Below are positions 10,103 through 18,910 of a DNA stretch of 29,270 bases, one piece after another; the first letter of the stretch is position 1, and each line of letters begins with the position of its first letter. Below the pieces are notes generated by a model that saw only the letters and a program-made list of their open reading frames with translations, was not told the origin of the DNA and searched no databases. The stretch comes from Chara braunii (lineage: Eukaryota > Streptophyta > Charophyceae > Charales > Characeae): assembly GCA_003427395.1 (NCBI GenBank), contig BFEA01000418.1, positions 1,340,961 to 1,370,230 on the forward strand, given 5' to 3'. The translations under genes were made by a program, and so were the position numbers.

Positions 10103-11022
10103 AGGGTGCAGAAGACGGAAAGGCCCTTAGGCCGGTTTTGCGCGCGTTAAAGGGTTACCCCCATTGACTCGCGCTTCAACCTACGCCTGAGCGTCGAAAG
10201 ATGACCCCTTGGCTCGGAGTAAGCCATCTGGGTGTGGGCACTACACAATGCGCCGTCATCGCGGTTTCTCGCGTAGAGCTGCATAGCGAGATAGTATGTG
10301 TAAGCCCAACGCTCTCGCGATCCTATACTAATATCGCGCGCGGCACTCGTCGCATCCCGCACTAAAAGAGTTATGGGTCAGGCGGCGAGATCACGAGCAC
10401 GACCCGGCCAGTAAACTTGGGGTCTTGGTAACGTGAAGCGACACGTGGGCGGAGGACTAGTCCCGGTCAGCCTTTGGGAGTCCGCGTACGGGCCTCATTA
10501 TCCCGGATGTCGGGTAGCCTATGAATAGGATATCGGACCTCCTCCGCGCGCGTGTCGTTTGGGCTTATCCACCCCCTTTCCATTTTTTAGGGCCATCAGC
10601 TAATGGGGGTTGGAGTGAGCCTCCTTTTTGCGTTTTCATGGTTGGACGTTATAGTCCGTGGCGGCCGTCAAAGTCAAACCTCTTGATGTTCGACCGCCAC
10701 GACAGCTTAAAGCTGTCTACTTAACCCCTCTGCACAGGGTGCAGAAGAGGGTGTGGTCTCCAACCACGCACGGCGGTTGTCCAGCGTCGAGAGATTAACC
10801 CCCAAGGCGTGTGTCAGCCAACACTTGAGAATCGAATGCGAACCTCGAAATTAACGAGGGCCGCACGATTATGGGCATGACATAGTATGCCATCATTGCG
10901 ACTGCTTGCGTACATTTGCATTGCGAGTCGATGGGAGTTAGCCCTGCGTCCGCGCGGTTTTTATACTAAGTCACGCGCGCGACGCCTACCCGATTTATGC
11001 ATTGGAAAGTTATGGGTTGGCT
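10103..11022 (+). repeat. Diverged direct repeat, two copies about 635 bp apart
   Basis: Landmarks recur in order: GGGTGCAGAAG at 10103 and 10737; GCGTCGAAAGATGACCCC at 10191 and a close match at 10784; GGGCACTACACAATGCGCC near 10237 and GGGCATGACATAGTATGCC near 10873; ATACTAAT/ATACTAAG followed by CGCGCGCG; and TTATGGGT at 10371 and 11010. Spacing is about 593-639 bases because of internal indels. No protein frame spans either copy. Confidence 0.65.
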
Positions 11023-11554
11023 ACCGAGGGACTAGGAGCATTGTCGCGATTGTCCGTGTTGTGTCGTTTGTGCAATGCGTGCGCGCGCGTGTATTTTGTT
11101 TTTGTGTTCGTAGAGTGGTGTGCGCGTGGTGTGTGGGATGCGTCCTAGTCGACCGACGTCGAGCCACGCTTGGGACTTCAGCCCCCCAAGATGTCGGCCC
11201 GCGTGCGGGTCTGATAGGCATATTACCGCGCGTACCCCCTATGCTACAGCGAACGAGAAACGCCCTCAGCTGGTCCACCTCTGCGATTGCAACCGAGTAG
11301 CTTTCGTACTGTGAACTGGTAGCGCGGCGGGGATACGCCCATCGAAGGGAGGTGACATCTCCCGTAAGGTGGAGGTAAGCTGTGCCTCGCGTAGGCCCTA
11401 TCCTGTCGTAGGGGCTCGCGAGAGGTATGGCTGGCGCACTCGGCCGGAGCGGCCTAGGGAAGCTCCATTTGTGTGTTCACGACGAGGTTGGTCCAACTCC
11501 TGCGTGACGCGGCCGAGAGGGTCCCGGGCTGCCGCGTGCGGTGCCGGACCGATG

Positions 11555-12097
11555 CGCACGACAACGGCGCCTATTTTGATTCGACCGGACCCCTCGAAGC
11601 AGTTCATTCTCATCACGGACTGGCAACCGGAAGCTATTTCCGCTATTCTAGCGCAGAAGGGGAACGATGGTCGCGAACACGTCATCGAGTACGCGTCACG
11701 AACCGTGCCGGACGAACGAAGGAACAACCTGGCACCTCAAGGCGAATGTTATGCAGTGGTCTGGGGAATCCAGCACTTCCATCCGTATCTCTACGGACAT
11801 AAGTTTCGCCTTGTGACGGATCACGAGCCTTTGCTAGCTTTGAAGAAGCTCACCAACTACACAGGCATGATTGGCCGTTGGGCGGTGCGACTGCAAGAAT
11901 ACAACTTCGATATCGTCCATCGAAAGACAGAGCGACACGGCAACGCGGACGGGCTGACACGTCTGCATCGACCTGCCAAGGTACCAAAGGGCGAGGAAAT
12001 TACACCGTGGAAAGAGCCAGACTTGACCAACGAGCTGAAGTACGGACAAGTGGCGGTTCTCCCACGTAGCAAGAAGCAAAATGGTGGCGATGGTTGA
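11555..12097 (+). pseudogene. Pol: RNase H domain segment
   Basis: The frame is open from 11369, but only sequence from about 11555 (TAPILIRPDPSK) is retroelement; upstream belongs to the insertion. RNase H features are the first Asp in ILITDW (11618-11620), the Glu in GECYAVVWGIQHF, the Asp in LVTDHEPLLAL, and the terminal RWAVRLQEYNFDIVHRKTER and NADGLTRL blocks near 11880-11960. RNase H degrades the RNA strand during reverse transcription. The frame ends at 12095-12097, and the next Pol segment is in the +1 frame with a 17-base overlap. This could be a frameshift mutation or a programmed shift. It is separated from its RT by 7.6 kb. Confidence 0.85.
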
Positions 12098-12617
12098 TGA
12101 AGGTAACCCCACTACCCCTCTCTCCCCCCCTTCCTCTTCGTCTCTCCTCTCCCTGCCTGACAAATTTTGCTATTTTTGCGAAGCCATCTCCCGCATCTAT
12201 TCGGTCTCCATGCATCCTAACGGGGAGGGGTATGTCGATTGGATAGATTGTCGACAGTGCGTTGCACGAGCCATGGGCTCGTGCATCCAATACAGAAACG
12301 ATAGTAAACCGTGGATGTGCCCCTTGTGCCGGACCGACAAGATTCCGACCGAGGCTCGCTTTTTGGACGCCACGTCAGAAGGGTTGGAAAAGACCCGAAA
12401 ATTTAGGAGGGCTGAAGTATGGACGGGTATTGTCTTAATTGCCACCCTAGTAGGTAGCCCCCTCCAGGATTTCACCAAGGAAGATCGGAGGAGGGCCAAC
12501 GAAAGGGTTCGGGATTATCGATGGATAGAGGGCAGATTAGAAAAACGAAAAATGGACGGCAGTGGGATTTGGACTGTGTGTCCATTCAACTCGCAACGGG
12601 ATTTATTCAACTCCGTT
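12098..12617 (+). pseudogene. Pol: PHD-like zinc finger and pre-integrase segment
   Basis: This frame (open from 12081) lies between RNase H and integrase. At 12168-12329 it has CX2C-X23-CX2C-X7-C-X11-CX2C, ending in WMCPLC (Trp at 12312). The order and the Trp two residues before the last Cys pair match a PHD finger (C4HC3), but the expected His is Met (ATG 12273-12275). The following residues (FTKEDRRRANERVRDYRW, then GRLEKRKMDGSGIWTVC) look like the region that usually precedes the integrase HHCC finger. Pol similarity ends near 12617, within QRDLFNSV, where a second insertion begins. PHD fingers normally bind histone H3 tails; a targeting role here is inference only. Confidence 0.6.
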
Positions 12618-12783
12618 GAACCCGTTGAACGGCCTTGAGGCCCGAGTTGAATCCCCGTTGAACGGTATAACGGGGTCTTCCCGTTGAGTTCCGATCAACG
12701 GGTCGAGCCCAATGGGGCTCGGACACGTGGCGGGACACGTGTGGAAGAAAAAAAAGTAAAAAAAAAAAGTTGAAAAACTACCC

Positions 12784-12796
12784 TGTGTGTGTGTGT

Positions 12797-12851
<55 letters not shown>
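12784..12851. repeat. GT microsatellite running into the assembly gap
   Basis: A nearly pure GT run with one interruption (GTAT near 12800) ends directly at the first N. Its true length is unknown. Confidence 0.95.
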
Positions 12852-13765
12852 NNNNNNNNNNNNNNNNNNNNNNNNNNNNNNNNNNNNNNNNNNNNNNNNN
12901 NNNNNNNNNNNNNNNNNNNNNNNNNNNNNNNNNNNNNNNNNNNNNNNNNNNNNNNNNNNNNNNNNNNNNNNNNNNNNNNNNNNNNNNNNNNNNNNNNNNN
13001 NNNNNNNNNNNNNNNNNNNNNNNNNNNNNNNNNNNNNNNNNNNNNNNNNNNNNNNNNNNNNNNNNNNNNNNNNNNNNNNNNNNNNNNNNNNNNNNNNNNN
13101 NNNNNNNNNNNNNNNNNNNNNNNNNNNNNNNNNNNNNNNNNNNNNNNNNNNNNNNNNNNNNNNNNNNNNNNNNNNNNNNNNNNNNNNNNNNNNNNNNNNN
13201 NNNNNNNNNNNNNNNNNNNNNNNNNNNNNNNNNNNNNNNNNNNNNNNNNNNNNNNNNNNNNNNNNNNNNNNNNNNNNNNNNNNNNNNNNNNNNNNNNNNN
13301 NNNNNNNNNNNNNNNNNNNNNNNNNNNNNNNNNNNNNNNNNNNNNNNNNNNNNNNNNNNNNNNNNNNNNNNNNNNNNNNNNNNNNNNNNNNNNNNNNNNN
13401 NNNNNNNNNNNNNNNNNNNNNNNNNNNNNNNNNNNNNNNNNNNNNNNNNNNNNNNNNNNNNNNNNNNNNNNNNNNNNNNNNNNNNNNNNNNNNNNNNNNN
13501 NNNNNNNNNNNNNNNNNNNNNNNNNNNNNNNNNNNNNNNNNNNNNNNNNNNNNNNNNNNNNNNNNNNNNNNNNNNNNNNNNNNNNNNNNNNNNNNNNNNN
13601 NNNNNNNNNNNNNNNNNNNNNNNNNNNNNNNNNNNNNNNNNNNNNNNNNNNNNNNNNNNNNNNNNNNNNNNNNNNNNNNNNNNNNNNNNNNNNNNNNNNN
13701 NNNNNNNNNNNNNNNNNNNNNNNNNNNNNNNNNNNNNNNNNNNNNNNNNNNNNNNNNNNNNNNNN
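12852..13765. other. Assembly gap (914 N)
   Basis: All bases are N. Frames running through it on either strand are artefacts. The flanks are low-complexity GT on the left and TTGA repeats on the right. Confidence 1.
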
Positions 13766-14008
13766 TTGATTGATTGATTGATTGGTAGGGGATGGGTCTG
13801 GGTGGGGAGTGGGGGGGCGACCAATCCCCTACCAATCAATCAATCAATCAGTCAAAAAAGAAAAAAAAAGAAAAAAAAAAAGCGGGAAAACCCGCTTTCG
13901 AAAGCGGGGTTCGAAAGCGGGTTTTCCCACTTTTTTCTTTTTCTTTTTTGATTGATTGATTGGTAGGGGATGGGTCTGGATGGGGTGTGGGGGGGCGACC
14001 TTTCCCCT

Positions 14009-14055
<47 letters not shown>

Positions 14056-14215
14056 AAAAGAAAAAAAAGAAAAAAAAGATAATAAAAAAAAACGAAAAAA
14101 CCCGCTTTCGAAAGCCGGGTTCGAAAACGGGTCCCACTTTTTTTCTTTTCTTTTTTGATTGATTGATTGGTAGGGGATGGGCCTGGGTGGGGGCTGGGGG
14201 GGCGACCTATCCCCT

Positions 14216-14250
<35 letters not shown>

Positions 14251-14388
14251 AAGAAAAAAAAAGAAAAAAAAAAGCTTCCCACTTTCGGGTTCGAAAACAG
14301 GTTTTCACACTTTTTTTTTTTCTTTTTTGATTGATTGATTGGTAGGGGATGGGTCTGGGTGGGGGCTGGGGGGGCGACCTATCCCCTG

Positions 14389-14421
<33 letters not shown>

Positions 14422-14497
14422 TAAAAAAATAAAGAAAAAAAGAAAAAAAAAGGCGGGAAAACCCGCTTTCGCCCGCACTTTGGCGTGGTAGTGTGTG

Positions 14498-14532
<35 letters not shown>

Positions 14533-14600
14533 GAGATTGGGTGGGGGTTGGGGGGGCGACCCATCCCCCACCAATCAATCAATCAATCAATTAGTCAGTC
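13766..14600. repeat. Tandem hairpin repeats, about 170-205 bp per unit
   Basis: Units centred near 13780, 13957, 14161 and 14332 contain TTGATTGATTGATTGGTAGGGGATGG-like sequence, a short G-rich loop, then CCCCTACC and (AATC)n, which pair as a long hairpin. Each is followed by an A-rich tract, a second palindrome built on AACCCGCTTTCGAAAGCGGG and a T-rich tract. A fifth, partial unit near 14520 has CCCACCAATC preceded by a GT tract at 14489-14534. Units are similar but not identical, and the array enters the gap, so copy number is a minimum. Confidence 0.85.
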
Positions 14601-14949
14601 AGTCTATTGATAAATCAAAAAAAAAATAAAAAAAAAATCTGTGTGTTTTGAGTCTGTTTTTTTTTTTTTTAATAATTTAAATGCTGAAAAAATAAAAATA
14701 AAAATATGGGGATGTAGAGAGCAAAAAAATCTTTACCCCCATTTTTTTTTTTGTTTTTTTGTTTTTTTTTTTGCCTGCAAAAAAAATATCCGCGGGCCGA
14801 GTTGAACCACGTTATAACAGGGTATAACGCGGAGTTGAAACGGAATTCAATGGGAGTTGAACCGTTCAACTCGAAAGCCCCGTTGAACGTGATTTCGGAC
14901 ACACAAGATTTGGATGGTGGTGCCGCATCCATTCATGAGGTATCACTGG

Positions 14950-16157
14950 GTTAAGATGGCACACGAGGAAACTGCGGCTCATTTTGCCGTATAAATCACG
15001 AAGTCCGCTATCGACAAAAATGAGTGGTACTGGTCCAATATCCGCGACGATGTGAAATACATCGTCGCCAACTGTCAAGTCTGCGCCGCTGATAAGCGCC
15101 AATTCAGCCACCAAGGTCGATAGTGCCCACGATTGTTGAACGGCCATTTCAAAGAGTAAGCATGGACACTACCGACATAGTGGTGCCCCCTGGCCCTAAT
15201 AGTTGCGAATATTCAGTCCTATTGGTATTTGTCGACCATTTCTCGAAATGGATCGAAGCGTATCCTTGTCGCACGAGGCAAGCCACGGAAATCGCACGAT
15301 ATGTCAACCGTTTCCTCGGGATGCATCAGGATACAGGAAAAATCCTAACCAACAACGGGGCTGAATTCAGGGGAGAAGTGTTAAGGAATCTGGTCCTACA
15401 TGGCGTCGCCATACGGAACACTGCACCCCACATGTCACAATCCAATAGGCTGGTCGAAAACGCTAACCGGATGATAAAGACAGCGTTGCGACGAAACATC
15501 GCGGCACGGGATCCGAGACCTTTGCCCGATATCGTCGATCACCTCCTGGCGGTCCATCGCGGAACGCCCCACGAATCGACGGGGCTAAGCCCCTTCCAAT
15601 TAAGGACCAATAATGTCGCTTGCGTTTCGATACCAAGCCTCCCGAATGAGTCTACATTGAACCGACGGCCCACCAGGGCTACGGCTCAGGACAAGGCCAA
15701 ACGACACTTAGAGTTAATGGAACGGTCGCTGCCCAGGCTAGCCCGAAAGCGACAGAAAATGACCGAACTAGCCCAGGGCCGACAGGTCCGGAGCTACGAG
15801 GCCCGAAATGGGAATGCGGGTCCGTAGCCCCAATACAAATTGGGGGACGTGGTGCAAGTGAGGAAATGTGCTCGCCAAGGTAAGCTCGCGCCACGATTCT
15901 TCGGGCGATATCGCGTGATCGAGCTCGACCCCAACGGCGTGGACACCGTGCGTCTCGCCCCTGAAGTCTCTGGCAGTCGATCGGCTCGTCCGATCACACG
16001 CCACGTGTCCTATCTTCGCCTCCTCCGCTCTGCTCCATCTCCTTCTCCCTCGATCTCTCTCTCTGAGGAAGCCGAAAACGACGGCTCGGACTCTTTGCCA
16101 TCTCTCTCCCTTTCTTGCTCCCTCTCGGCCACCCCGTCACCCCCGCCATCGCCATGA
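14950..16157 (+). pseudogene. Pol: integrase (HHCC finger, catalytic core, GPY/F-like end), broken
   Basis: The HHCC finger reads HEETAAHF, then YWSNIRDDVKYIVANCQVC, with both His and both Cys present, but TAA interrupts at 14992-14994. TAG at 15121-15123 and a frame change lead into the core from about 15126. Core features are MDTTDI (first Asp 15165-15167), VDHFSKWIEAYP, ILTNNGAEF and RLVENANRMIKTAL (Glu 15456-15458). In ILTNNG the second catalytic Asp of relatives is Asn (AAC 15351-15353). TAG at 15825-15827 separates the core from KLGDVVQVRK and LAPRFFGRYRVIELD, a GPY/F-like module. A Ser- and acid-rich tail ends at 16157. Integrase inserts element cDNA into the genome. With stops and the altered Asp it should be inactive. 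Confidence 0.85.
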
Positions 16158-16634
16158 GTTTCGCCATCGAGCGAGATTTCAGTGATCAGTTGCTGATGCC
16201 ACGGGGAGAGATCTCAGCCATCCGCCAAGTGCATCATCCGCGGATCAACCGACTTTATGCGCCTTGCGCAGTTCTTCTGCACTGCGGGTGTATACGGCGC
16301 GGCAGAGTTCCAATTCACGAGCAATCCCCAGGTAGTGGTGCTGGCCGAGGCAACGGCGTTCCAACGGCGAGCGGCCCGGAGAATCAGCCACGTGCCTACA
16401 GTGGTAGTCTTCACCGACGACATCACCGCCTCCGATCCGGCGCGGCAAGCCGCCATCAAAAGCACCTTGTACCAATGGGGTCGCGATCTGGCCGCTGATT
16501 GGGATCAACGGCTCACAAGGCACGGTGACGAGTGTTATCCTGTCGACGGCATCGAAGTCAACACATTGCGCACGACGCTACGCGAGCCACCTGTCGTCCT
16601 CCCAGAACTTGCTCCCTTCCAGCCGTGCAGATGA
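16154..16634 (+). pseudogene. Unknown frame just after integrase (ORF3-like), one frameshift
   Basis: An ATG at 16154 overlaps the end of the integrase frame by 4 bases (ATGA). It starts MSFAIERDFSDQLLMPRGEI, then needs a frame change around 16200-16215 to continue as a well-composed frame to TGA 16634. That part includes FMRLAQFFCTAGVYGAAEF, VPTVVVFTDDITASDPARQ and LYQWGRDLAADWDQRL. There is no signal peptide or membrane segment, so it does not look like an envelope protein. I do not recognise the family. The 4-base overlap suggests it belonged to the retrotransposon. Confidence 0.45.
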
Positions 16635-16758
16635 GCCGCGCGCCGATCTCGACGTTCTCTCCTCCCTCTCTCTTCCCCATCTTCTGGCAGTCCTCTCACC
16701 ACCCTCGTCTCTCCTTCTGTCTGGAGCCACTGACAGTACTCATCGTTGATCCGGACCG

Positions 16759-17580
16759 TTGGAGGCTGTGGCGTGCAGAATTTGTCGAGCTCTTGTTTTG
16801 CTTGCTACGAGTGGATTTGAACTGGACGTGGGAAGGCGATCAGAGGCCCGCGTCGGAGATTGTGGAGTTGCTCGTCATTTAGGCGTGGAGGACCAACGTG
16901 GGGGGAAATCTTCTGGGATTCGTCTTTGGAGCAATGGATCGGGGAAACCGATTACAGATCGTGGCATCGTGCGCGAACTTACGATCGTGATGGCGCGATT
17001 GGCCGACAAACTTCCTCTCGACATTGTCTCTCAGAGCGACGAAGAACCCGTGCCACATACCCTCTCAAGGACTCTCGCCCCGAGCCTCCAGTGGTCGACT
17101 TGTATTGAGGAGCGCTGGGCGGACGACCGTTTTCCCTCCCGTAGCGAGTACCTGGACGTCCACAGACTGACTAATCCCCGCTTCTTTCGGCAACCAACGG
17201 CGTACGAGTGGGCGGCGCTGAGAGCAGAAGAGGAGGCCGAAGAGGAATCGGAAGGAGAATTGAGGAGAGAGGCCGGGGAGCAGTGGCCCGATTGGCCGAG
17301 GACGAGAAGAAGAGAGGCGAGCTCGAAGCAGAAAAAGAGTCGGCGGAAGCTGAAGAATAAGAAGAAGAAGAAGTAGAGGAGGAGACTTCGGAGGAAGAGG
17401 AAGAGGCCTATAGCGAGTACAGCGAGGGCAAGCAAAGTGAGGAGGAGGACGAAGACGACGAAGAAGTGGAAAGCGGGGACGACTAGGAGCCAACGCACGA
17501 CGAGCTCGAGTGGGTGCCAGGACCGGATCGGCGAGAGGAGAACCCGGAGGCTGTTGCGCAGCGCAAGAAAGAGATCATGT
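16759..17580 (+). CDS. Unknown frame with highly acidic and Lys/Arg-rich tail (retrotransposon internal region)
   Basis: A frame to 17376 begins MEAVACRICRALVLLATS and includes IVRELTIVMARLADKLPLDI and EYLDVHRLTNPRFFRQPTAY. From about 17220 it is rich in Glu/Arg/Lys and ends in a Lys run. A neighbouring frame across 17360-17580 continues as a Glu/Asp-rich stretch with TAG at 17485-17487 and TAA at 17580, so a frameshift near 17350 is likely. Purine-rich GAG/GAA triplets make the charge pattern partly a composition effect. Function unknown. Confidence 0.3.
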
Positions 17581-17760
17581 AAGGAAAGCGACTGGCGATC
17601 GATCCCGCACCGAACGATCCTTTCAAGGGTCTCGAGCCGCCCAAGCCGGAACATGGAGACCTTGCTGCCACGACCTCAGGAGCCGCGACGACAAGGCGCC
17701 GATCCCGATCCTGATCCACGTCCCCCTCCGCCTCCGCCCGTCCCCCAATTCGTCAACGTG

Positions 17761-18291
17761 TCAATGAGGGGCTTAGCCCTTCGTCCCCGATCCCTATACC
17801 ACCATCCGCTTAGCTATCTCTCTTTCAATCAGTATTTCCATCGCGTCGTCTACCCCCGTAATCCCTTCCCCCTCGCCACCTTCCGACATTTCTACTCCGC
17901 CCGCCTAGAACTGACTGTCCACCCCCACCCTTCCGTTCGGTGTGCTGTCCCCGACTATTCCCTCCACGTTCTACTCCTTAGCGCCGCGTGGCGAGGCCGT
18001 AACCATATAGAGGTTTACTGCATCGTTACAGGGACCTTCCCCGCATGCGAGAACCATGATCGGTTCCGCACATACGTCCTCCGAACCCTCGTATCCCTTT
18101 ACCCAGACTACCTCGTCTCCCTTCCCCGCAGCGGCCAGAGATTCCCCCGCTTCCATCGCATTGTCCGTTTTCAAAAACTTCCTTACGACCTCACTGCGAT
18201 CGGGCGCTTCATACCCGAGCTTACGATGGAGCCGCCCCACCCTCCTTCATACGCGTATCGCCTTCCCTTCCCCCTTCCGGTTAATTACTGA
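17761..18291 (+). CDS. Unknown Tyr/His/Pro/Arg-rich protein frame
   Basis: The frame is open from 17437, but only the part from Met 17764 (MRGLALRPRSLYHHPLSYLS) has protein-like composition. It contains FNQYFHRVVYPRNPFPLATF, LHVLLLSAAWRGRNHIEVYC and RFRTYVLRTLVSLYPDYLVS, and ends VNY at TGA 18289-18291. No known domain is evident. It sits in the retrotransposon between integrase and 3' LTR, on the same strand. Its overall style resembles the frame at 20782, raising the possibility that 18430-20540 interrupts one region. Confidence 0.3.
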   Translation, partial: SMRGLALRPRSLYHHPLSYLSFNQYFHRVVYPRNPFPLATFRHFYSARLELTVHPHPSVRCAVPDYSLHVLLLSAAWRGRNHIEVYCIVTGTFPACENHDRFRTYVLRTLVSLYPDYLVSLPRSGQRFPRFHRIVRFQKLPYDLTAIGRFIPELTMEPPHPPSYAYRLPFPLPVNY

Positions 18292-18439
18292 TGCAGCGGT
18301 AATGGACGCGTGTCGCGGCGACGGCACGAGAAAGATCCCGTATTTGGATCGTCGAAGAGCCCAATCTGAGGAACTAGTAGAAGAGCAGAGTTGCCACGTT
18401 GGATGACGTCCACACGCAATCGAACAGTAAGTGCAACAA

Positions 18440-18910
18440 AAAAAAAATCCAGAATTAAATAATCATTCGAGAGTAAAATTACATTCTAAATTTTTAATTT
18501 TCATTCCATCGTAAAAAATGTCATTCCAATTTTAAAATTTTCCGTCTTACTTGAAAATTTTCCTTCCAAGAATGGGGTATCCCTTCTTATTTGAACTGCA
18601 TGTTAGAGATGGAATGAAAGTCTGAATGAGTTCATGAAATATTTTAATTGGACCGCCATTCTAAGTAAGGATTTCCTGTCATAAATAGGTTAATTCAATC
18701 TAAATTAGACGATATTTGTTGTAGTAGAATGAAAGTCTAATTAAAATATTTCATAAACTCGTCCAGACTTTCATTCCATCTTGAGCAAATAGATGTAGTT
18801 GGAAGGGAAAGCTAATATTTAGACGGGAACTTATCAAATTAAATTAGAAATTTTAGAATTTGACAAACATTGGAATGATAATTTATAAATATGAAGGATT
18901 TTTTTTTTAT
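18440..18910. mobile_element. AT-rich foldback element (MITE-like)
   Basis: Base composition drops sharply to AT-rich. Arms at 18607-18653 (AGATGGAATGAAAGTCTGAA...) and 18735-18781 (...CAGACTTTCATTCCATCT) are near-perfect inverted repeats of about 47 bases with an 81-base loop. Outer GGAATG/CATTCC words recur on both sides. There is no coding frame. Target duplications were not resolved, so the outer limits are approximate. Confidence 0.55.

Larger units (their letters stand above)
3935..11549. mobile_element. 7.6-kb insertion in pol, no recognisable proteins, structured repeats
   Basis: Pol homology stops after CGATG at 3930-3934 and restarts after CGATG at 11550-11554, a 5-bp direct repeat consistent with a target-site duplication. 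The distance is 7620 bp, a multiple of three, and the Met codon in the duplication is in the Pol frame on both sides. The insert holds only short frames without family motifs. It opens with a hairpin (ATACCCT at 3947-3953 with AGGGTAT at 3958-3964, extended by GGGCG/CGCCC). It also contains a U6 fragment, a hairpin array, 122-bp tandem repeats and a diverged direct repeat. I could not find paired LTRs or terminal inverted repeats. A large non-autonomous retroelement derivative is one option; a non-coding composite is another. Confidence 0.7.
12618..14949. mobile_element. Second insertion in pol: GTTGAAC-rich ends, tandem hairpin repeats, assembly gap
   Basis: Pol reads to a GTT codon at 12615-12617 and resumes from GTT at 14950-14952 in the HHCC region, so about 2.3 kb is foreign. 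The possible 3-bp duplication GTT is too short to be firm. Both ends are rich in GTTGAAC and GTTCAAC words (about 12590-12690 and 14800-14890), some forming small palindromes. Inside are a GT tract, 914 N, at least four hairpin repeats and A/T-rich spacers. No protein is recognisable. The type of element is unknown. Confidence 0.55.

Noticed and set aside
4121-11160. Shared word CTAGTCGACCGAC near both ends of the 7.6-kb insertion as LTR evidence
   Set aside because: Similarity does not extend beyond about 13 bases, so it does not support paired LTRs.
12603-13839. Several frames of more than 320 codons on both strands
   Set aside because: They are almost entirely N (12852-13765) plus GT repeats; no real coding evidence.
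17031-17654. Minus-strand Leu/Phe-rich frame of 207 codons resembling a membrane protein
   Set aside because: It is the complement of the GAG/GAA-rich acidic region and reflects base composition.
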